Source: Achatina immaculata (taxonomy: Eukaryota; Mollusca; Gastropoda; Stylommatophora; Achatinidae). From it: a stretch of 64,000 bases of DNA. Location of the stretch: positions 24,746,084 through 24,810,083 of the forward strand of contig CM019719.1 in the NCBI GenBank assembly GCA_009760885.1, given 5' to 3'. The notes below the pieces were generated by a model that did no database searches, was not told the DNA's origin, and saw nothing but the letters and a program-made list of their open reading frames with translations. The translations under genes and the position numbers were made by a program. How positions within the stretch are numbered: position 1 is the first letter of the stretch; each line of letters begins with the position of its first letter. This document shows positions 53,344-64,000 of this stretch, piece after piece.

Positions 53344-54065
53344 CATGTACGTTCTTTAATATGATTTAGGCGCAAACCGAAACTAATTAACGGTATGTTG
53401 GTTAATTAATAGAGCTGCTGCTTCTTTTGTTTTAAGTAGTTTTAATATTTTGTTATCATAGAGTTAATGCAGTGGCTTCACGTATATTTAAATATTTACT
53501 TTTATGTACACGTATATCCAGACTATCCTTGTGTGTTTTTCAGCAGCAGTTGATACAGGCTGTTGAAGATTTATTACAGGTATAAAGCTGCCCACACGAT
53601 TATGAAATCAATGAAGCAGTGACAACAAGATAACAGTGTTTTTTTTTATACGACAACATATGTTACTATAACCTCGAGATCAATGAAGAAATGATATTTT
53701 TGTGCGATTTCGCCTGCTCTCACAATCTGTTCTGTGCTCTAAAACGATGCTTACTGAAAACTTTTATCTTTGTGATATCTGGATCTGTCAGGTGTGGTGC
53801 AAACCAAAACACTTTCCAGTGTACCGACTAGTGGTGGATAGTACGTGAACTAACATCATATTCCCAAAGTGTTTATATGATATGACAGTGCCAGTTTTAC
53901 TTTAAGACTTGTATCCAATCATTACTTCTGAATATGGCTGTTTATAATCGCTGTTTATCACTGCATCATCGTTGTTTATCTGGTTCATGGCTTTTTATTG
54001 AATTTTCAAAGATTTGGTCAGGAAACAGCACTGCGGCAGCTTCTTACCAGAAACATCACAGTGTG
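53343..54065. other. No gene seen
   Basis: Unique AT-rich sequence. Confidence 0.45.
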
Positions 54066-54180
54066 GTGCCATGGTTGTCTGATCTTCTTTTGTAATTGTA
54101 GCAGAACGTTTTTAGCTGCGGATGCCGTGGTTGTCTGATCTTCTTTTGTAATTGTAGCAGAACGTTTTTAGCAGCGGATG
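54066..54180. repeat. 56-bp direct duplication
   Basis: The phrase ggttgtctgatcttcttttg plus taattgtagcagaacgtttt occurs at 54073 and 54129, 56 bp apart, with only three differences. It spans the edge of an R2 copy. Confidence 0.92.
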
Positions 54181-54375
54181 CCGTGAAGATGATGGGGGCA
54201 TGGGCTTTATGCTAACTTGGAAACGAATTACGGTGACATGCTTGAAGAATCTGGGTGGACTTCTTGGCACGCTCCACAACTCTGAGGACTGTGACGAGCC
54301 CTGCCTAGCTGTGACTGTCACCATGAGTACCAGTGGTGAGGTGGAATAGGGTCTTAGCCAGCTGTGTTTCTTCAC
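54110..54375 (-). mobile_element. R2 retroposon, divergent copy
   Basis: Plus-strand words: tttttagcagcggatgccgt (equivalent to the ttctttgcagccgatgcagt word), ggacttcttggcacgctcca, gacgagccctgcctagc and gaggtggaatagggtcttag. Confidence 0.6.
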
Positions 54376-54514
54376 TCTCTACAGTGCCATCTTTACTTCT
54401 ACCACGCTAAGACAAGATGAGGTCTTGGGTAGTCCTGGCCCTCTGGACCATGTCTGCCAATTAACGAGAGATGTGCTGGAAGAAAGACAAACAACGTCGA
54501 TGAGTATCTGCTGT
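54376..54514. other. Spacer
   Basis: Nothing recognised. Confidence 0.4.
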
Positions 54515-54709
54515 CAGTGATTCCCAACTTGTTCACATCAAGGACCACTCCTACTACTACATGTCTTACATGCATTATCGTATTGTTACAGACTCTCTAT
54601 TGTTTTTATTCAAGAAACGGCAACTAATGCCAGACTGATAATACAGTCACTGTCTGATAATCCCTCAAGGATCACTTGTGGCCCGTCGATCACAGGTTGG
54701 AAACCACTA
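54515..54709. mobile_element. hAT-like MITE, about 195 bp
   Basis: The left end CAGTGATTCCCAACTTGT and the complement of the right end, TAGTGGTTTCCAACCTGT, form inverted termini, with ggaccact and ggcccgtcgatcacagg subterminally. It is related to the 50701-51442 element but lacks its interior. The flanking 8-mers do not match. Confidence 0.75.
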
Positions 54710-55500
54710 CATTGTCGTAACGGAGTAAGGTGATAGCGGGACTTTCAAATTTTTCTATCGGTTTTTCTGTAGAGTATTAACTCTGGCATATTCTCGCTCA
54801 AACGAAGCTAAAGAAAACGTTATAAGGAAGATAATGTAGTTCTGGGTGAAAAATCTTCACAGAAGCACACTCTACATGGATGATTTACTTCCAACTAGAG
54901 ACACCCGTCTCTCAGTTTGTTACTATTCGAAAGTAACACTTGGTTTAATGCCATTTTTCAAGTCTCTCCCAAAGTCGAACAAGTCATCAATCAAAGTCAC
55001 ATGGCGCTGAACTTTCCCTCTACAATATCTTGTGTACAAATTCATACCGCTGCCGTATGTAAAGATATTCAAATCTCCTATTTCATTACAGACTCATGAA
55101 ATGAGTTGTATCCGCTAAAGAATGGACTGCTGTATACAAGAAATACTTGGCGCGAAATATGGCCTCTTCAGCGATACAAAGAGCTTGGAAGATTTTTTTT
55201 TTTCCCATGGACTCGAGCGTGCTTTTAGCATGGCAAGGAAATATAGTGCAGCCAAGTGAACCGTGAAAGATATTACAAGAAAGTCGTACCTCTGCAGTGA
55301 AGTCTGAAAGTAAGATTGGATGAGTTAATGGTTTTCATTTTAAGGAGAGTGAATAGTAAAACGCAGGTTTCTTGATCACAGTTTTCCTCAGTGCAGAAAA
55401 CAATGGCACTTAGTGCTGGCTGCGAGCAAGGATGGTAGATGTCCGTGTTTGATTGGTGAAGCATTTGTCAGAGTTGGCGATGGAAGAAACATTGACTATA
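54710..55500. other. No gene seen
   Basis: Unique sequence. Frames of 60-63 codons have no recognised features. Confidence 0.45.
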
Positions 55501-55504
55501 CCGG

Positions 55505-55685
55505 AGTGACTACACTGCTCCCATGGCCTTTGAACTAGGCCAGAGGTTCTATCCCACTTCTCCATTGGTGATCTTAAAACAGCAGACAGTCTGGCTAAAT
55601 CGGTGCAGATGGCTGTAGTCTCTCTGATGATGGAGACTGTTGAAAACTTGGCTCTAAACTCGGCTCCGGACCGTCATTCTAGACA
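55505..55685 (+). mobile_element. R2 retroposon, highly divergent copy
   Basis: Only loose landmarks: aggttctatcccacttctcc, aaaacagcagacagtctggc, gatggagactgttgaaaac and cggctccggaccgtc. Tentative. Confidence 0.4.
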
Positions 55686-55699
55686 CCACCACCATCACC

Positions 55700-55865
55700 A
55701 TCATCGTCATCATCATCGCCTTTCACTCCCTTGAGAGCATAGGCCACGGATAAAGGCTCTCCAGTCATCCCCCTTCTTGGAATTATTCTCTGCTTCCTTC
55801 CATGCGCATCCCTTGTCGCTGAGCACTGTCATAATTTCTATTCTAGACATAATTCTAGACATCAT
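55700..55865 (-). mobile_element. LINE 3' fragment, family L8
   Basis: Minus-strand reading: SRIEIMTVLSDKGCAWKEAE, NNSKKGDDWRAFIRGLCSQG and SERR, then a stop and a GAT-rich tail (catcatcatcgtcatcatc on plus). The DDWRAFIRGLCS ending is the same block as DRNKWR-x-LCP in other LINE tails here. About 50 codons remain. Confidence 0.75.
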
Positions 55866-56619
55866 AATCCACTTATAATCCGACATGATGTCTGAGTTCC
55901 AACATTTTCAAGTCGTGTTTAAAAAAAAAATGCAGCTCACGGTTTCACAGAGATAAGGAAAAAGACAACATGGAGTTGGCGCATGTTTACATTTGGCAGC
56001 TCTCCTTCTTGTGCATGCGCCCAGGTACTCCAGAATGAAACACATCCTTCAAAACTCTACCAACTACGATACTCTGAGACACGCCTACTGGCCCAGTGAA
56101 ACCACCCAAGAAGTTAAGCTTGAAAAAAAAATTATTATTATTATTATCCAGGGGCAGAACTGCAATCTGCATAGTAAATACAGAAGAAGACGAAGAAGAA
56201 GAAGAAGAAGAAGAAGGTGGAGGGAGAGGAAGAGGGGAGGATTTTGAGAGCTAGAGCCAATCAAGGACCTGTGCTGGCCCCAATGACTTAGGCCGTTTTG
56301 CTAGAGTCTGGCCTGGTCTCCAAGGCAGAACAGCCTATTGGTAAACCTACTATTCAGGTCTACCCATCAGTGCAGTTTAATTTCACAGTCTTTACCTTAA
56401 GATCTCTGCAGTAACTTCTTCTAAGTAGACCTCAAGTTTTGTTCTGACAGTCAAGAGTCAGTAAGATTCACCATCAATTTTAGAATAGACCTATGACGTT
56501 GAAACAGATTATTGCGTAAATATATCATTTTAAAAAATACATTGAAAGTCTTGATCACGTTTATATCTCGTCTTGCAAACAGATATTATCCAGTCTAAAA
56601 ATCTGACGCGCCTTGGGCG
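55866..56619. other. No gene seen; (GAA)n at 56181-56215
   Basis: Contains (ATT)n at 56130-56145 and (GAA)n at 56181-56215. The tail-like GAA run could be the end of an older retroposon, but its body is not recognisable. Confidence 0.4.
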
Positions 56620-56880
56620 ATGATGCCGCTGCTTATAGTCAGCAACCCATACCTGACTGGTTTACGACAAGCCTGGCAAATTATAACTTATCAAGACCCT
56701 ATTATACTTCGCAGTGATATATCCCTGGAAACAGATAGTAAACTGACCAACTAAAGAAAGATCGCAATGGGAAGGTGAATCTGGTCTTAAAAAAATAAAC
56801 CGGGCCGAAGTCGGATGCATCGGGCCTCAAGACATAGCTGTGACTCACTGCAAACAACGAGAAAAAGAAGTCTGGGATTC
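56620..56880 (+). mobile_element. R2 retroposon, highly divergent copy
   Basis: Words: tagtcagcaacccatacctg, tatcaagaccctattatact, aaaccgggccgaag and agctgtgactcactgcaaac. The order fits R2. Confidence 0.5.
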
Positions 56881-58583
56881 ACTTTTACTAGGACATCAAG
56901 GACATTATGCCACCATAGGAACATACAAAAATACAAACATTCTGATTCAAATTCCAGTGACCTTTAATTTAGAAGGCCGGAAAAAGAGCTACGGAGTCTC
57001 ATGACCACAATCCAGTGATACATAATAGAATCTTCTAATTGATTTAAAAAAAATTAATGATTATTGCCCTTTCATAGCAAGCTAGTATTAGAGAGAGAAG
57101 TCCCCATTTATCTTTTGCTGTTTGAACTGGTAGCTTAACAGCCAGCGAGAGTCTTCTATAGAGAATAAAGTATATTTACTTCTGGCTGTTATAAATTTTA
57201 ACACACGCTGAACATGATTCATAGCGATAACAAAAGCAGCTTCAATACATATTCACAGTGTTATTTAGCTCTCATGCTAAAATGTATACGCCCATTTACC
57301 TCTTTGCCTTTGCTAACCTAACTTTCCTGTCAATTAACACACTCCAGGTTTTATGCGCCTCGCCGTCCAAGAAGACACGGTAAAGCTATTTACTGAGTCG
57401 CTAGCGAGTGGCTTGATATAATCTTACCTACAGAGGAGAGGAGGAGAGGAGGTGAGGAGGGAGAGCGGGGAGGGGGAGTTTAGCGGCTTGGGGGGGGGGG
57501 AGTTGTTTAAAAAACCCTTTGATGATCTGGCATTGAAAGGGAGGCGAGGCAGGTAAGGAAATTATGCGAAGAGAAAACGAGAATACCTGAGTTTAAATAC
57601 TCTCTGTTTGGCTTGCTGGATTTGAGGCTTTCCGACGGGGCCAAACCTTCCCTCTCCTTTTCAAAACATGGCCCCCATTGAATTTGTCCAGCGAGCTAGA
57701 GTTTATATTTGAAAATGTGGAGATTAGAATCTCGTCTCCTAGTCTATAATAAGGCATTCATGGGCTTCGTTTGGCTGCAGATTTTAAATCCAGCCTTTGT
57801 GGCAAAGTGTTAAAGCTTTGGGCTCCGAACAAGACACCGGAATGCCTGGAAATCTTTTCTTTTCCCTCGCCTTTGGCCCCCCCCCCCCCACCCTTACAGC
57901 TTGGTACCAGTGTTAGCCCAGAGTTTGTCAATATTATATGCTCCTCTCTGCGTCAATAGGGAGTGAAATCACCACCTTTGTAATGGGCCTTTTAGTTCTG
58001 GTGAATATCAACTCGTGTATATCCGATTGGTTGTTCTACAGAAGTTCACTTAGAATGAATTGGGGGGTATGGGGGTGGGGTGGGAGGGGAGATTAAAAAA
58101 AAAAAAAGTAGTCTGAAGCTGATACACAATCAAAAGTTTGAAAAGCTTTTTCCGTCTTTGTAGAGGGTGTATTTGTGTTGTTAGCTGACGGATTGCTTGA
58201 TTCGTTCTATTCAAGCGTTTGATCCAGTGGTGAGATTTGCTTTCTGATACATTATATAAGTGCATTGTTCACGTGCCGATTTACGTTACCTTTGTTACGT
58301 ATGACGCTTGTATTAACAAAGCAAGAAAGAGCTTATTTTGATGTTTGTTAGTTTGCTACTTCTGGCATACGTGCTGACGCTTAAACTACACCCGACTTTT
58401 GTTACGTATGACGCTGTAGCTCGTATCTCGGCTTTTGTTACTTTGTTACCTGTAACAACGAGTGTCTCAAGCAAACCATGTCCCAGGTTACATACATTTA
58501 TTAAATATGGCACTGTACTAACAAGTAGATCATATCTTGGCTTTTGTTACTTTGTTACATTGATAAGCGTATTTACGCGTTTA
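56881..58583. other. No gene seen; G- and C-run rich
   Basis: About 1.7 kb with a GGAGGA tract at 57434-57475, a G run at 57491-57500 and a C run at 57879-57889. The interval 58280-58560 repeats gttacgtatgacgctgta and cggcttttgttactttgtta words in an irregular way, suggesting an old long-period duplication. No gene supported. Confidence 0.45.
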
Positions 58584-58736
58584 GGGTGTCTGGGTGACGA
58601 AGTGGTTAGTGCACTGGTCTCTCATGGTGAAGATCGGGGGTTCGAATCCGGCCGGATGCACCCCAGTCACCCAGCTGTAGAAATGGGTACCTGGCTTCTG
58701 GAGTTGGGGAAGGAAAGGTGACCATATCACCCTCTA
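58584..58736 (+). mobile_element. tRNA-derived SINE, head type A, left part
   Basis: The A box TGACGAAGTGG lies at 58595-58605 and a perfect B box GGTTCGAATCC at 58639-58649. The body follows to accatatcaccctcta, where it is interrupted. Compared with 15841-16109, about 12 bp around ggcggccaggcgtgatactg are deleted. Confidence 0.9.
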
Positions 58737-58944
58737 AAACAATAATTGGTGTATAAGTATACAACTATACACTAAGCACTGCAGTAAAGCTGTGATACTA
58801 GAATGTATAAAATCGGAAAAAAGTAGGAGCAGCTTTATTACTTAAGTGACAGCTAAGTACTCCTTTAAAATTTTTTTTAAACAGTATTCATGTGAATCTA
58901 TACTTTATCTCCTCTCTCTATTTCTTCGTCCTGTATGTTTTTGT
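58737..58944. mobile_element. Unclassified insertion in a SINE, with 13-bp target-site duplication
   Basis: ATATCACCCTCTA occurs at 58724-58736 and again at 58945-58957, and the SINE body resumes exactly after the second copy. The 208-bp insert contains an AATTTTTTTTAAA run and the cattcatgtgaatctata-like segment shared with 53270. No frame, no tRNA-like head. Confidence 0.85.
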
Positions 58945-59045
58945 ATATCACCCTCTAGTGTGCTGACAGGTCAAGGAAAATATGGGGGCTAACACTATAT
59001 CCCTATGTGCCTCTAAGGCATGAAAGGATTACCTTTAACTTTACC
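58945..59045 (+). mobile_element. tRNA-derived SINE, head type A, right part
   Basis: Resumes with accctctagtgtgctgacag, aaaatatgggggctaacact and aggcatgaaaggattacc, and ends in a cttta-type tail. Confidence 0.9.
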
Positions 59046-59159
59046 TCTGATAATGTAACTCTTACCGTGAACTAAATCACGCCTTGTTGTGAGTGTTGTA
59101 TTTTTTGCTAAATGCATTTAACTATGCCCATTTTTTTTTAAACTTAAGAGAGCGTTCAG

Positions 59160-59375
59160 TTAATGAGCAGTTTCCTTTCTTTAACAGTAGTGTTAATGTA
59201 GCTTTCCTTTATTTAACACCAATGTCAATGTAATTTTCCTTTCTTTAACAGTAATGTTAATGTAGCTTTCCTTTCTTTAACAGTAATGCTAATGCAACTT
59301 TCCTTTCTTTAACGGTAATATTATTGTAACTTTCCTTTCTTTAATAGCAATTTTAACGTAACTTTCCTTTCATGA
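59160..59375. repeat. 32-bp minisatellite, about 7 units
   Basis: The word tttcctttctttaacagtaa recurs every 32 bp (59171, 59203, 59235, 59267 and on). Confidence 0.94.
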
Positions 59376-59377
59376 AG

Positions 59378-59620
59378 ACACTGTCTGTCTTGGCAGTCAG
59401 CCACCCATAGCTGACATGCTGGCGTTAGGGTTGGTGAACCATAACTGACCAAGACCCTGCCTTATCTCTTCTTTGGTACTTCCTCCCTGTAGAAGACCTA
59501 GCCTAGCTAACAGGAAATGGATCGCCATAGGCCCCAAGGTGGTGGAATCTGCTAAAGCAGTATTGCACACCCCCTACTGTTTAGTTCCATTCAAGGACTG
59601 AAAAAATGGCCACCTGAATG
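59378..59620 (+). mobile_element. R2 retroposon copy
   Basis: Reads gacactgtctgtcttggcag, cagccacccatagctgacat, gttagggttggtgaacca, caagaccctgccttatctct, gtggtggaatctgctaaagc and gttccattcaaggactgaaa. The 3' third is missing. Confidence 0.85.
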
Positions 59621-60835
59621 GGTCAGGGAGTATTTTATAGTGAGTTCAAATCGCAGAGTGGACTTAAGAAGCCGAGTGATCTGGTGGTTCAGTAACACAG
59701 GACAACAGTGTAGACATACCGATAGTGCTTTTTGCCAGTTTAAAGTTCAGTAACAAAATGTATCAAAGAGCATAATGAAATATCTTAGCGGAAAACTTGG
59801 CAAGAATATCATTGGGCTGGTTTACCTCCCTCTCTAGTGGGTACTGTGACATCCCGTAGTGTTGCTTAAGAAGTGAGTTAAAGAGTTTCATCTGACTACC
59901 ATCATTGGCTTCACAACAAACGCGTTTAGTTCACTGTGAACATTTGAAGAGAATGCACAGCACGTATGATCAGTCTTCAGGGTAATCTGTGTTTATAAGA
60001 TGGCTACAAGATGTCCAGAAGGTCGTACAGAGACATGGCCAGCGACAAACACCCGGGTATGAATATTAAGATGCGCTGCCCCACAAAGGTAGATGTTGAA
60101 GGAGAAAAATAAAGTCTGTTGGTAATATGAGACTCCCCCCCCTCCCCCTCTTAAAATGCTACAGTGCTACAGGACGCAGGAACTGTTGGATATAACAAAA
60201 CATGTAGACACGATCCCATGCTGCAGCCATCTTCCGTTTTTCCACGATCATTGTTTGCGTTGCTCTTGATCCGGGAGTCGATTAAGAGATTGGCTTTCTC
60301 TGCTTCCTAACAACGCTTTTCCTCCCTGCTTATCTGACCCCCTGATCCCCCCCCCTCCCTTTGGGATTCTGTTTTCCAAGGATAACCCCTGACCTGGCAG
60401 GTGGAAGATGGCAGGTGAGAGAAGCATCCAGTCAATCGGTTTCATGGTGACAGGTCAAAGATGAGATCTGGGCGAAAAAATAGAAGAAAATAGCAACTGA
60501 GGCGAAGAAAGACATTCTGTTTCCAGGTAAAACTCTTCTGAAAGAAATAAATCATGAAAAAGAAAAAAAAAACGGACCACAAAGCGAGCAGTTTCTGGTG
60601 GCCAGGATAAACTCACGTCCGCCGGTTGCTCTCTTGTATGTGCAATCGACAAAGACTCGTTTTGTTGTTTGCTTTAACCATTTAGAAATGGCTACGTTTG
60701 CACCTCGAGGTTCTTCCATGTAGTTCTTTTTTGCATTTATTTCCCACTAACGAGTCCTTCTCATTATTTTTTTTGCGCGTAATATATTCAATAGACTTTT
60801 CGCAAAAGATTCGTATAATTATTTTTCTGGTGTAA
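59621..60835. other. No gene seen
   Basis: About 1.2 kb of unique sequence with C runs at 60134-60146 and 60347-60357. Overlapping 65-codon minus frames have no recognised features. Confidence 0.45.
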
Positions 60836-61212
60836 TATAATGAGAAACACATAAATGTTTTTGAATGTAAGTGCTACAGAAGAGTCTTTCAAATATCATG
60901 GACACAAAAAAGAATAAATATATCCATACTACAAGAACTTAATATTGAAGAAGGTTGGGTAGTAAAGAGGATTAAACACACACAAAAAACTGAAATACTT
61001 GGGACATATTAAACGTCATGAGAATTTAGAGAAGACCATCTTGGAAGGATACATAATAGGAAAAAGAAAAACAAGCCGAAGATGGCTGCAATACATAGTT
61101 GATAATCTGCAGATGGTTACATCAGCAGCAAGGCATCTTGCTTACAACTGAGATGCCTACAGGAGAGCTGTTAGGGAGGCAAAGTTCCGCAAGGGACATG
61201 CAAATGACTGAC
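60836..61212 (+). mobile_element. LINE 3' fragment, family L1
   Basis: Frameshifted reading: EKHINVFECKCYRRVFQISW, TQKRINISILQELNIEEGW, YLGHIKRHENLEKTILEGYI, DNLQMVTSAARHLAYN (stop), AVREAKFRKGHAND and stop. It starts within the thumb region, so it is 5'-truncated. It has a larger surviving span than 8235-8416. Confidence 0.88.
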
Positions 61213-61424
61213 TGATTTAATGATGATATTCTTGGACATTACAGTGATCCTATTGCTTTACATCTTGGGTGTTGGCGGTGATCATGTTTGCTTGAGACTA
61301 TGTGATAGATGTGATCAATCTTCCCTCTAAATTGTGCGGCCGCGTACACACACATACAAAAGAGGAGTGCCTCCACGAAAGTTTATATGCCTCACGAAAA
61401 AAAAACCCAACTAAATCTCGTAAA
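61213..61424. other. Spacer with possible MITE edge
   Basis: The word cttccctctaaattgtgcgg at 61319-61338 resembles 46588-46607. Otherwise unique. Confidence 0.35.
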
Positions 61425-61554
61425 TAAATAAAATAAATGGAGGTATATGGTTCAGTTTTACTAAAAAAAAAAAAGAGAGAGAGAGAGAGAACGAGGAAAG
61501 TGGACAGAAACAAGAATGGCAGGAAGCGAGATGAGCACATAGAGATGAAGAACA
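61425..61554 (+). mobile_element. Fold-back element (FB), left arm, first part
   Basis: Reads aaataaaataaatggaggta, tggttcagttttac, an A/GA run, gaggaaagtggacagaaaca, agaatggcaggaagcgagat and gagcacatagagatgaagaa. It is the inverted counterpart of 63042-63165. R1 copy D interrupts it at 61555; the arm resumes at 62972. Confidence 0.85.
61543..61554. repeat. Left target-site duplication of R1 copy D
   Basis: AGATGAAGAACA is repeated exactly at 62960-62971. Confidence 0.88.
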
Positions 61555-62959
61555 GGTTCTAAGGATTGTTATAGCCGGAGGTGGTGAGGGGGATATGCTC
61601 TCCACTCCAATAAAATGTCTCAGAGGCTTGCGTCTGAAATAGCATCTGACAGTCAAGTCCAGCTCCTGGCCTTCTCGTGGCAGAACTGTTCAAACTGACA
61701 GGAGAAGGGGCGAAGGCGAATATCTGGCGCCTGAAAACCAGACGCTTCGGGTAGATGAGAGTCATGTTTGGTAGCTCATCTACCGCTGCTGGCGAGATTC
61801 TTCAGCTGCCGTGCGTGGAGTGGGGCTCCTCCCGGCCAGTGAAAAAAGGTGCGACCGGGGTTGCCGCGCGGTGCCAATGTGGAAAAGGTGAAAGAAAGGA
61901 TTGAGTGAAGTAATCAGTAGTCTTGAGGTCAGGACTGCTTAAATCACGGTGTCTCTGGTCTGGATGTCGGTCACGACCTATGTACACTCATACCGGGCGA
62001 ATTGCCTGAACCGGCTTAACCCAGAGATGAAGACACTGCTGGCGAGATTCTTCGGATGCCGCACGTGGAGTGAAACTCCTCCCGGCCAATGAAGAAAATG
62101 CGAAAAAGCATTTAGGGTTGCCGTGTGGCGCCGATGTGTAAAGGTGATGAAAAGGATAAAGTGAAATTTAATCGATATGTCCAGTAGTCTGTCGGCGAGA
62201 GCTACTCATACCACGGCACCTCCGCCCTAGAGGCCGACCACGTCCGTTCTACATACATACTGGTGAAATATGCCTAAACGGGCTTAAACTAGGCGTAAGC
62301 CTTGATGACTACTCATGTCACGGTACCTCCGCTCTAGAGGTCGGTCACGTCCTAAACACCCCATACTGGGATAATACGTCTAAACCGGCTCAACCCAGGA
62401 GTGAAACTTACTAATGGCGAAGATTCGTCCTCCTGGACAAAAGCTCCGTCCTGGTCACAACTAGGAAGTGGAGTGGCCACGACCACAAAACGCTGAAGTC
62501 GGAGACATTGGACCAGCGCAGTCTAGATAGGCAACCACCTCTCACTCGGCGGTGATGTATGCGTACCCTAATGACACTGAGCTTTTCCTGTGAGAAAGTC
62601 CAACGCTGGACTGGATGGGCAATCAACTCTCACCCGGCAGGGATACACGGGTATTTCAAAACAGAGGTTTTCCGGTGATAAAGTCCAACTCTAGATTAAA
62701 CTGGTGCAACGAAAACCACGGTGTCACGCAATCCCGCTTCCGAGACCCGCCGAGAATACAGGCTCAAGCCCTGCGATACTCTGAACCTCTTGTGGTCCTC
62801 TCGGAGATCTCATGTGGTCCTTCCGGGGACCACTGGGGGTGGGGGATGGGGGGGGGGGGAACACCGCGGGACCTATCGAGGACCACGGGAGTAAATTCAA
62901 TAGGACCACGTAGCGGTCTTGGTGGTAGAAGCAAACGAACAAGAAGAAGCAGAAAAAGA
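61555..62959 (+). mobile_element. R1 retroposon copy D, complete, 1405 bp
   Basis: Starts GGTTCTAAGGATTGTTATAG, as copy A does, and ends in a degenerate (GAA)n. A perfect 12-bp duplication flanks it, and the interrupted fold-back arm resumes after it. It follows copy A module for module: leader, two gctggcgagattcttc modules, ggtacctccgctctagaggt, ggcaaccacctctcac units and the gtggtcct-rich 3' part. No shared long frame. Confidence 0.9.
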
Positions 62960-62971
62960 AGATGAAGAACA
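62960..62971. repeat. Right target-site duplication of R1 copy D
   Basis: Exact repeat of 61543-61554. Confidence 0.88.
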
Positions 62972-63165
62972 CACACCAGTGCAATATTTCGAAAAAAGCC
63001 TTTTTCAAGGATCACATACAGGCTTTTGCCGAAATATTGGATTTTTATGTGTTCTTCATCTGTATGTGCTCATCTCGTTTTTTTTGCCATTCTTGTTTCT
63101 GCCCACTTTCCTCACCCTTTCAATCTTTTTGTAAAACTGAACCACACACTTCCATTTATTTTATC
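62972..63165. mobile_element. Fold-back element (FB), rest of left arm, loop and right arm
   Basis: Left arm end: cacaccagtgcaatatttcg then aaaaaagcc. Loop: about tttttcaaggatcacataca. Right arm: ggcttttgccgaaatattgg, gttcttcatctgtatgtgct, catctcg, gccattcttgtttctgccca, ctttcctc, gtaaaactgaaccacaca and cttccatttattttat. The right arm pairs with both parts of the left arm once R1 copy D is removed. Confidence 0.85.
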
Positions 63166-63644
63166 ACCAGAACCAGTTTTACCGTAGTCGTCATTTCTCG
63201 TATCTTTAAATAAATAAAAGTGCTACTTTGATTTTTCAGTTTCCTAATGTTACTATGTGCTACAGTAGCACTGATAACAAACAAGATAGCGTTATATGAG
63301 TTTGTTTCAGTGATTTCTTCTGATTTTAGTATTATCTTCTTCTTCTTTTTCTTCTTCTTCTTCCTCTTATTCTTGTTCTTGTTCTTCTTCCTTAACGTTG
63401 CAGGGAGTTTCAGACATTGTTCCAGAGCAAGGTGAAAGGCCTAGATAGCTGTCATGTTATATTTTCTCAGTGTGCCTTTTACCCCATCTATCCATTTTTT
63501 TTTCTATCAGATGTACTTCGTAATTTGACAATAAGACGCACTTTTGCACACCGTTTTGAGAATATTTGTGCACACTGGTTCAAACAATATTTTACGTACG
63601 AATAGTAAAGCCATAGGGGCCATACTAACTGTGGTGAGTGATGT
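63166..63644. other. No gene seen; (TTC)n tract
   Basis: (TTC)n and TTCTTG variants at 63337-63390. A lone aataagacgcact word at 63530 recalls the 11.5-11.8-kb segment. Confidence 0.45.
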
Positions 63645-64000
63645 GATTTGTGATTGACTATGTCCTTGATTATAGGTGATAATATGTATTCTTAATTATA
63701 GCTGATGACATGTATTCTTGATTATGGGTGATGATATGCATTCTTGATTATGGGTGATGGTATGTATTCTTGATTATAGGTGATGGTATGTATTCTTGAT
63801 TACGGGTGATGGTATGCATTCTTGATTATGGGTGATGGTATGTATTCTTGATTATGGGTGATGATATGCATTCTTGATTATAGGTGATGGTATGTATTCT
63901 TGATTATGGGTGATGATATGCATTCTTGATTATGGATGATGGTATGTATTCTTGATTATAGGTGATGGTATGCATTCTTGATTACGGGTGATGATATTCA
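63645..64000. repeat. 26-bp minisatellite, at least 13 units, running off the window
   Basis: The unit gattatgggtgatggtatgt plus attctt, with substitutions agg/ggg and gata/ggta. The array is cut by the window end. Confidence 0.96.

Overview
This is a window of animal nuclear DNA without a convincing host gene. It holds no recognisable exon series, no rRNA gene, no functional tRNA gene and no CRISPR array. Open frames are short and fall almost entirely inside tandem arrays or transposon debris. Several were extended from non-ATG starts. The repeat types (non-LTR retrotransposon 3' ends, tRNA-derived SINEs, hAT-like MITEs, very abundant minisatellites) and a short motif near position 930 that I associate with mollusc genomes suggest a lophotrochozoan, most likely a gastropod mollusc. 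That assignment is inference and was not checked by search.

Layout. 1-6.2 kb: four tandem arrays (26, 32, 36 and 38 bp units), the last containing an exact 380-bp duplication. 6.3-7.8 kb: a complete copy of a 1.4-kb non-coding retroposon, here called R1. 8-15 kb: LINE and retroposon fragments plus arrays. 15.5-19.9 kb: a tRNA-SINE, an unclassified 1.1-kb repeat (R4), and retroposon family R2 with an internal satellite. 21.2-22.7 kb: a 5'-truncated R1 copy flanked by a 14-bp duplication. 25-27 kb: a second R4 copy. 29.3-31 kb: a pile of LINE 3' ends, one nested in another. 34.4-36.4 kb: arrays and a LINE tail. 38.2-41.5 kb: a LINE split by a SINE, an R2 copy, and a LINE tail abutting a SINE. 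42.4-45.8 kb: R2, a terminal-inverted-repeat element containing LINE debris, and arrays. 48-51.5 kb: pyrimidine tracts, an inverted R1 pair, and a hAT MITE carrying a 36-bp satellite. 52-59 kb: low complexity, MITE, R2 and LINE debris, and a SINE split by a 209-bp insert. 60.8-63.2 kb: a LINE tail, then a fold-back element interrupted by a second complete R1. The window ends in a 26-bp array.

Three non-coding families dominate. R1 is about 1.4 kb with a (GAA)n tail and clear target-site duplications. R2 is about 330 bp with up to 16 copies, several ending in GAA- or A-rich tails. The tRNA-SINEs have two different heads on one shared body. The LINE pieces are all C-terminal or 3' fragments that retain reverse-transcriptase tail motifs, as expected from 5' truncation. 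None looks active. The most interesting signals are the R1 family, the fold-back element it interrupts, the SINE body shared by two heads, and tandem arrays that appear to have grown from segments of transposable elements.
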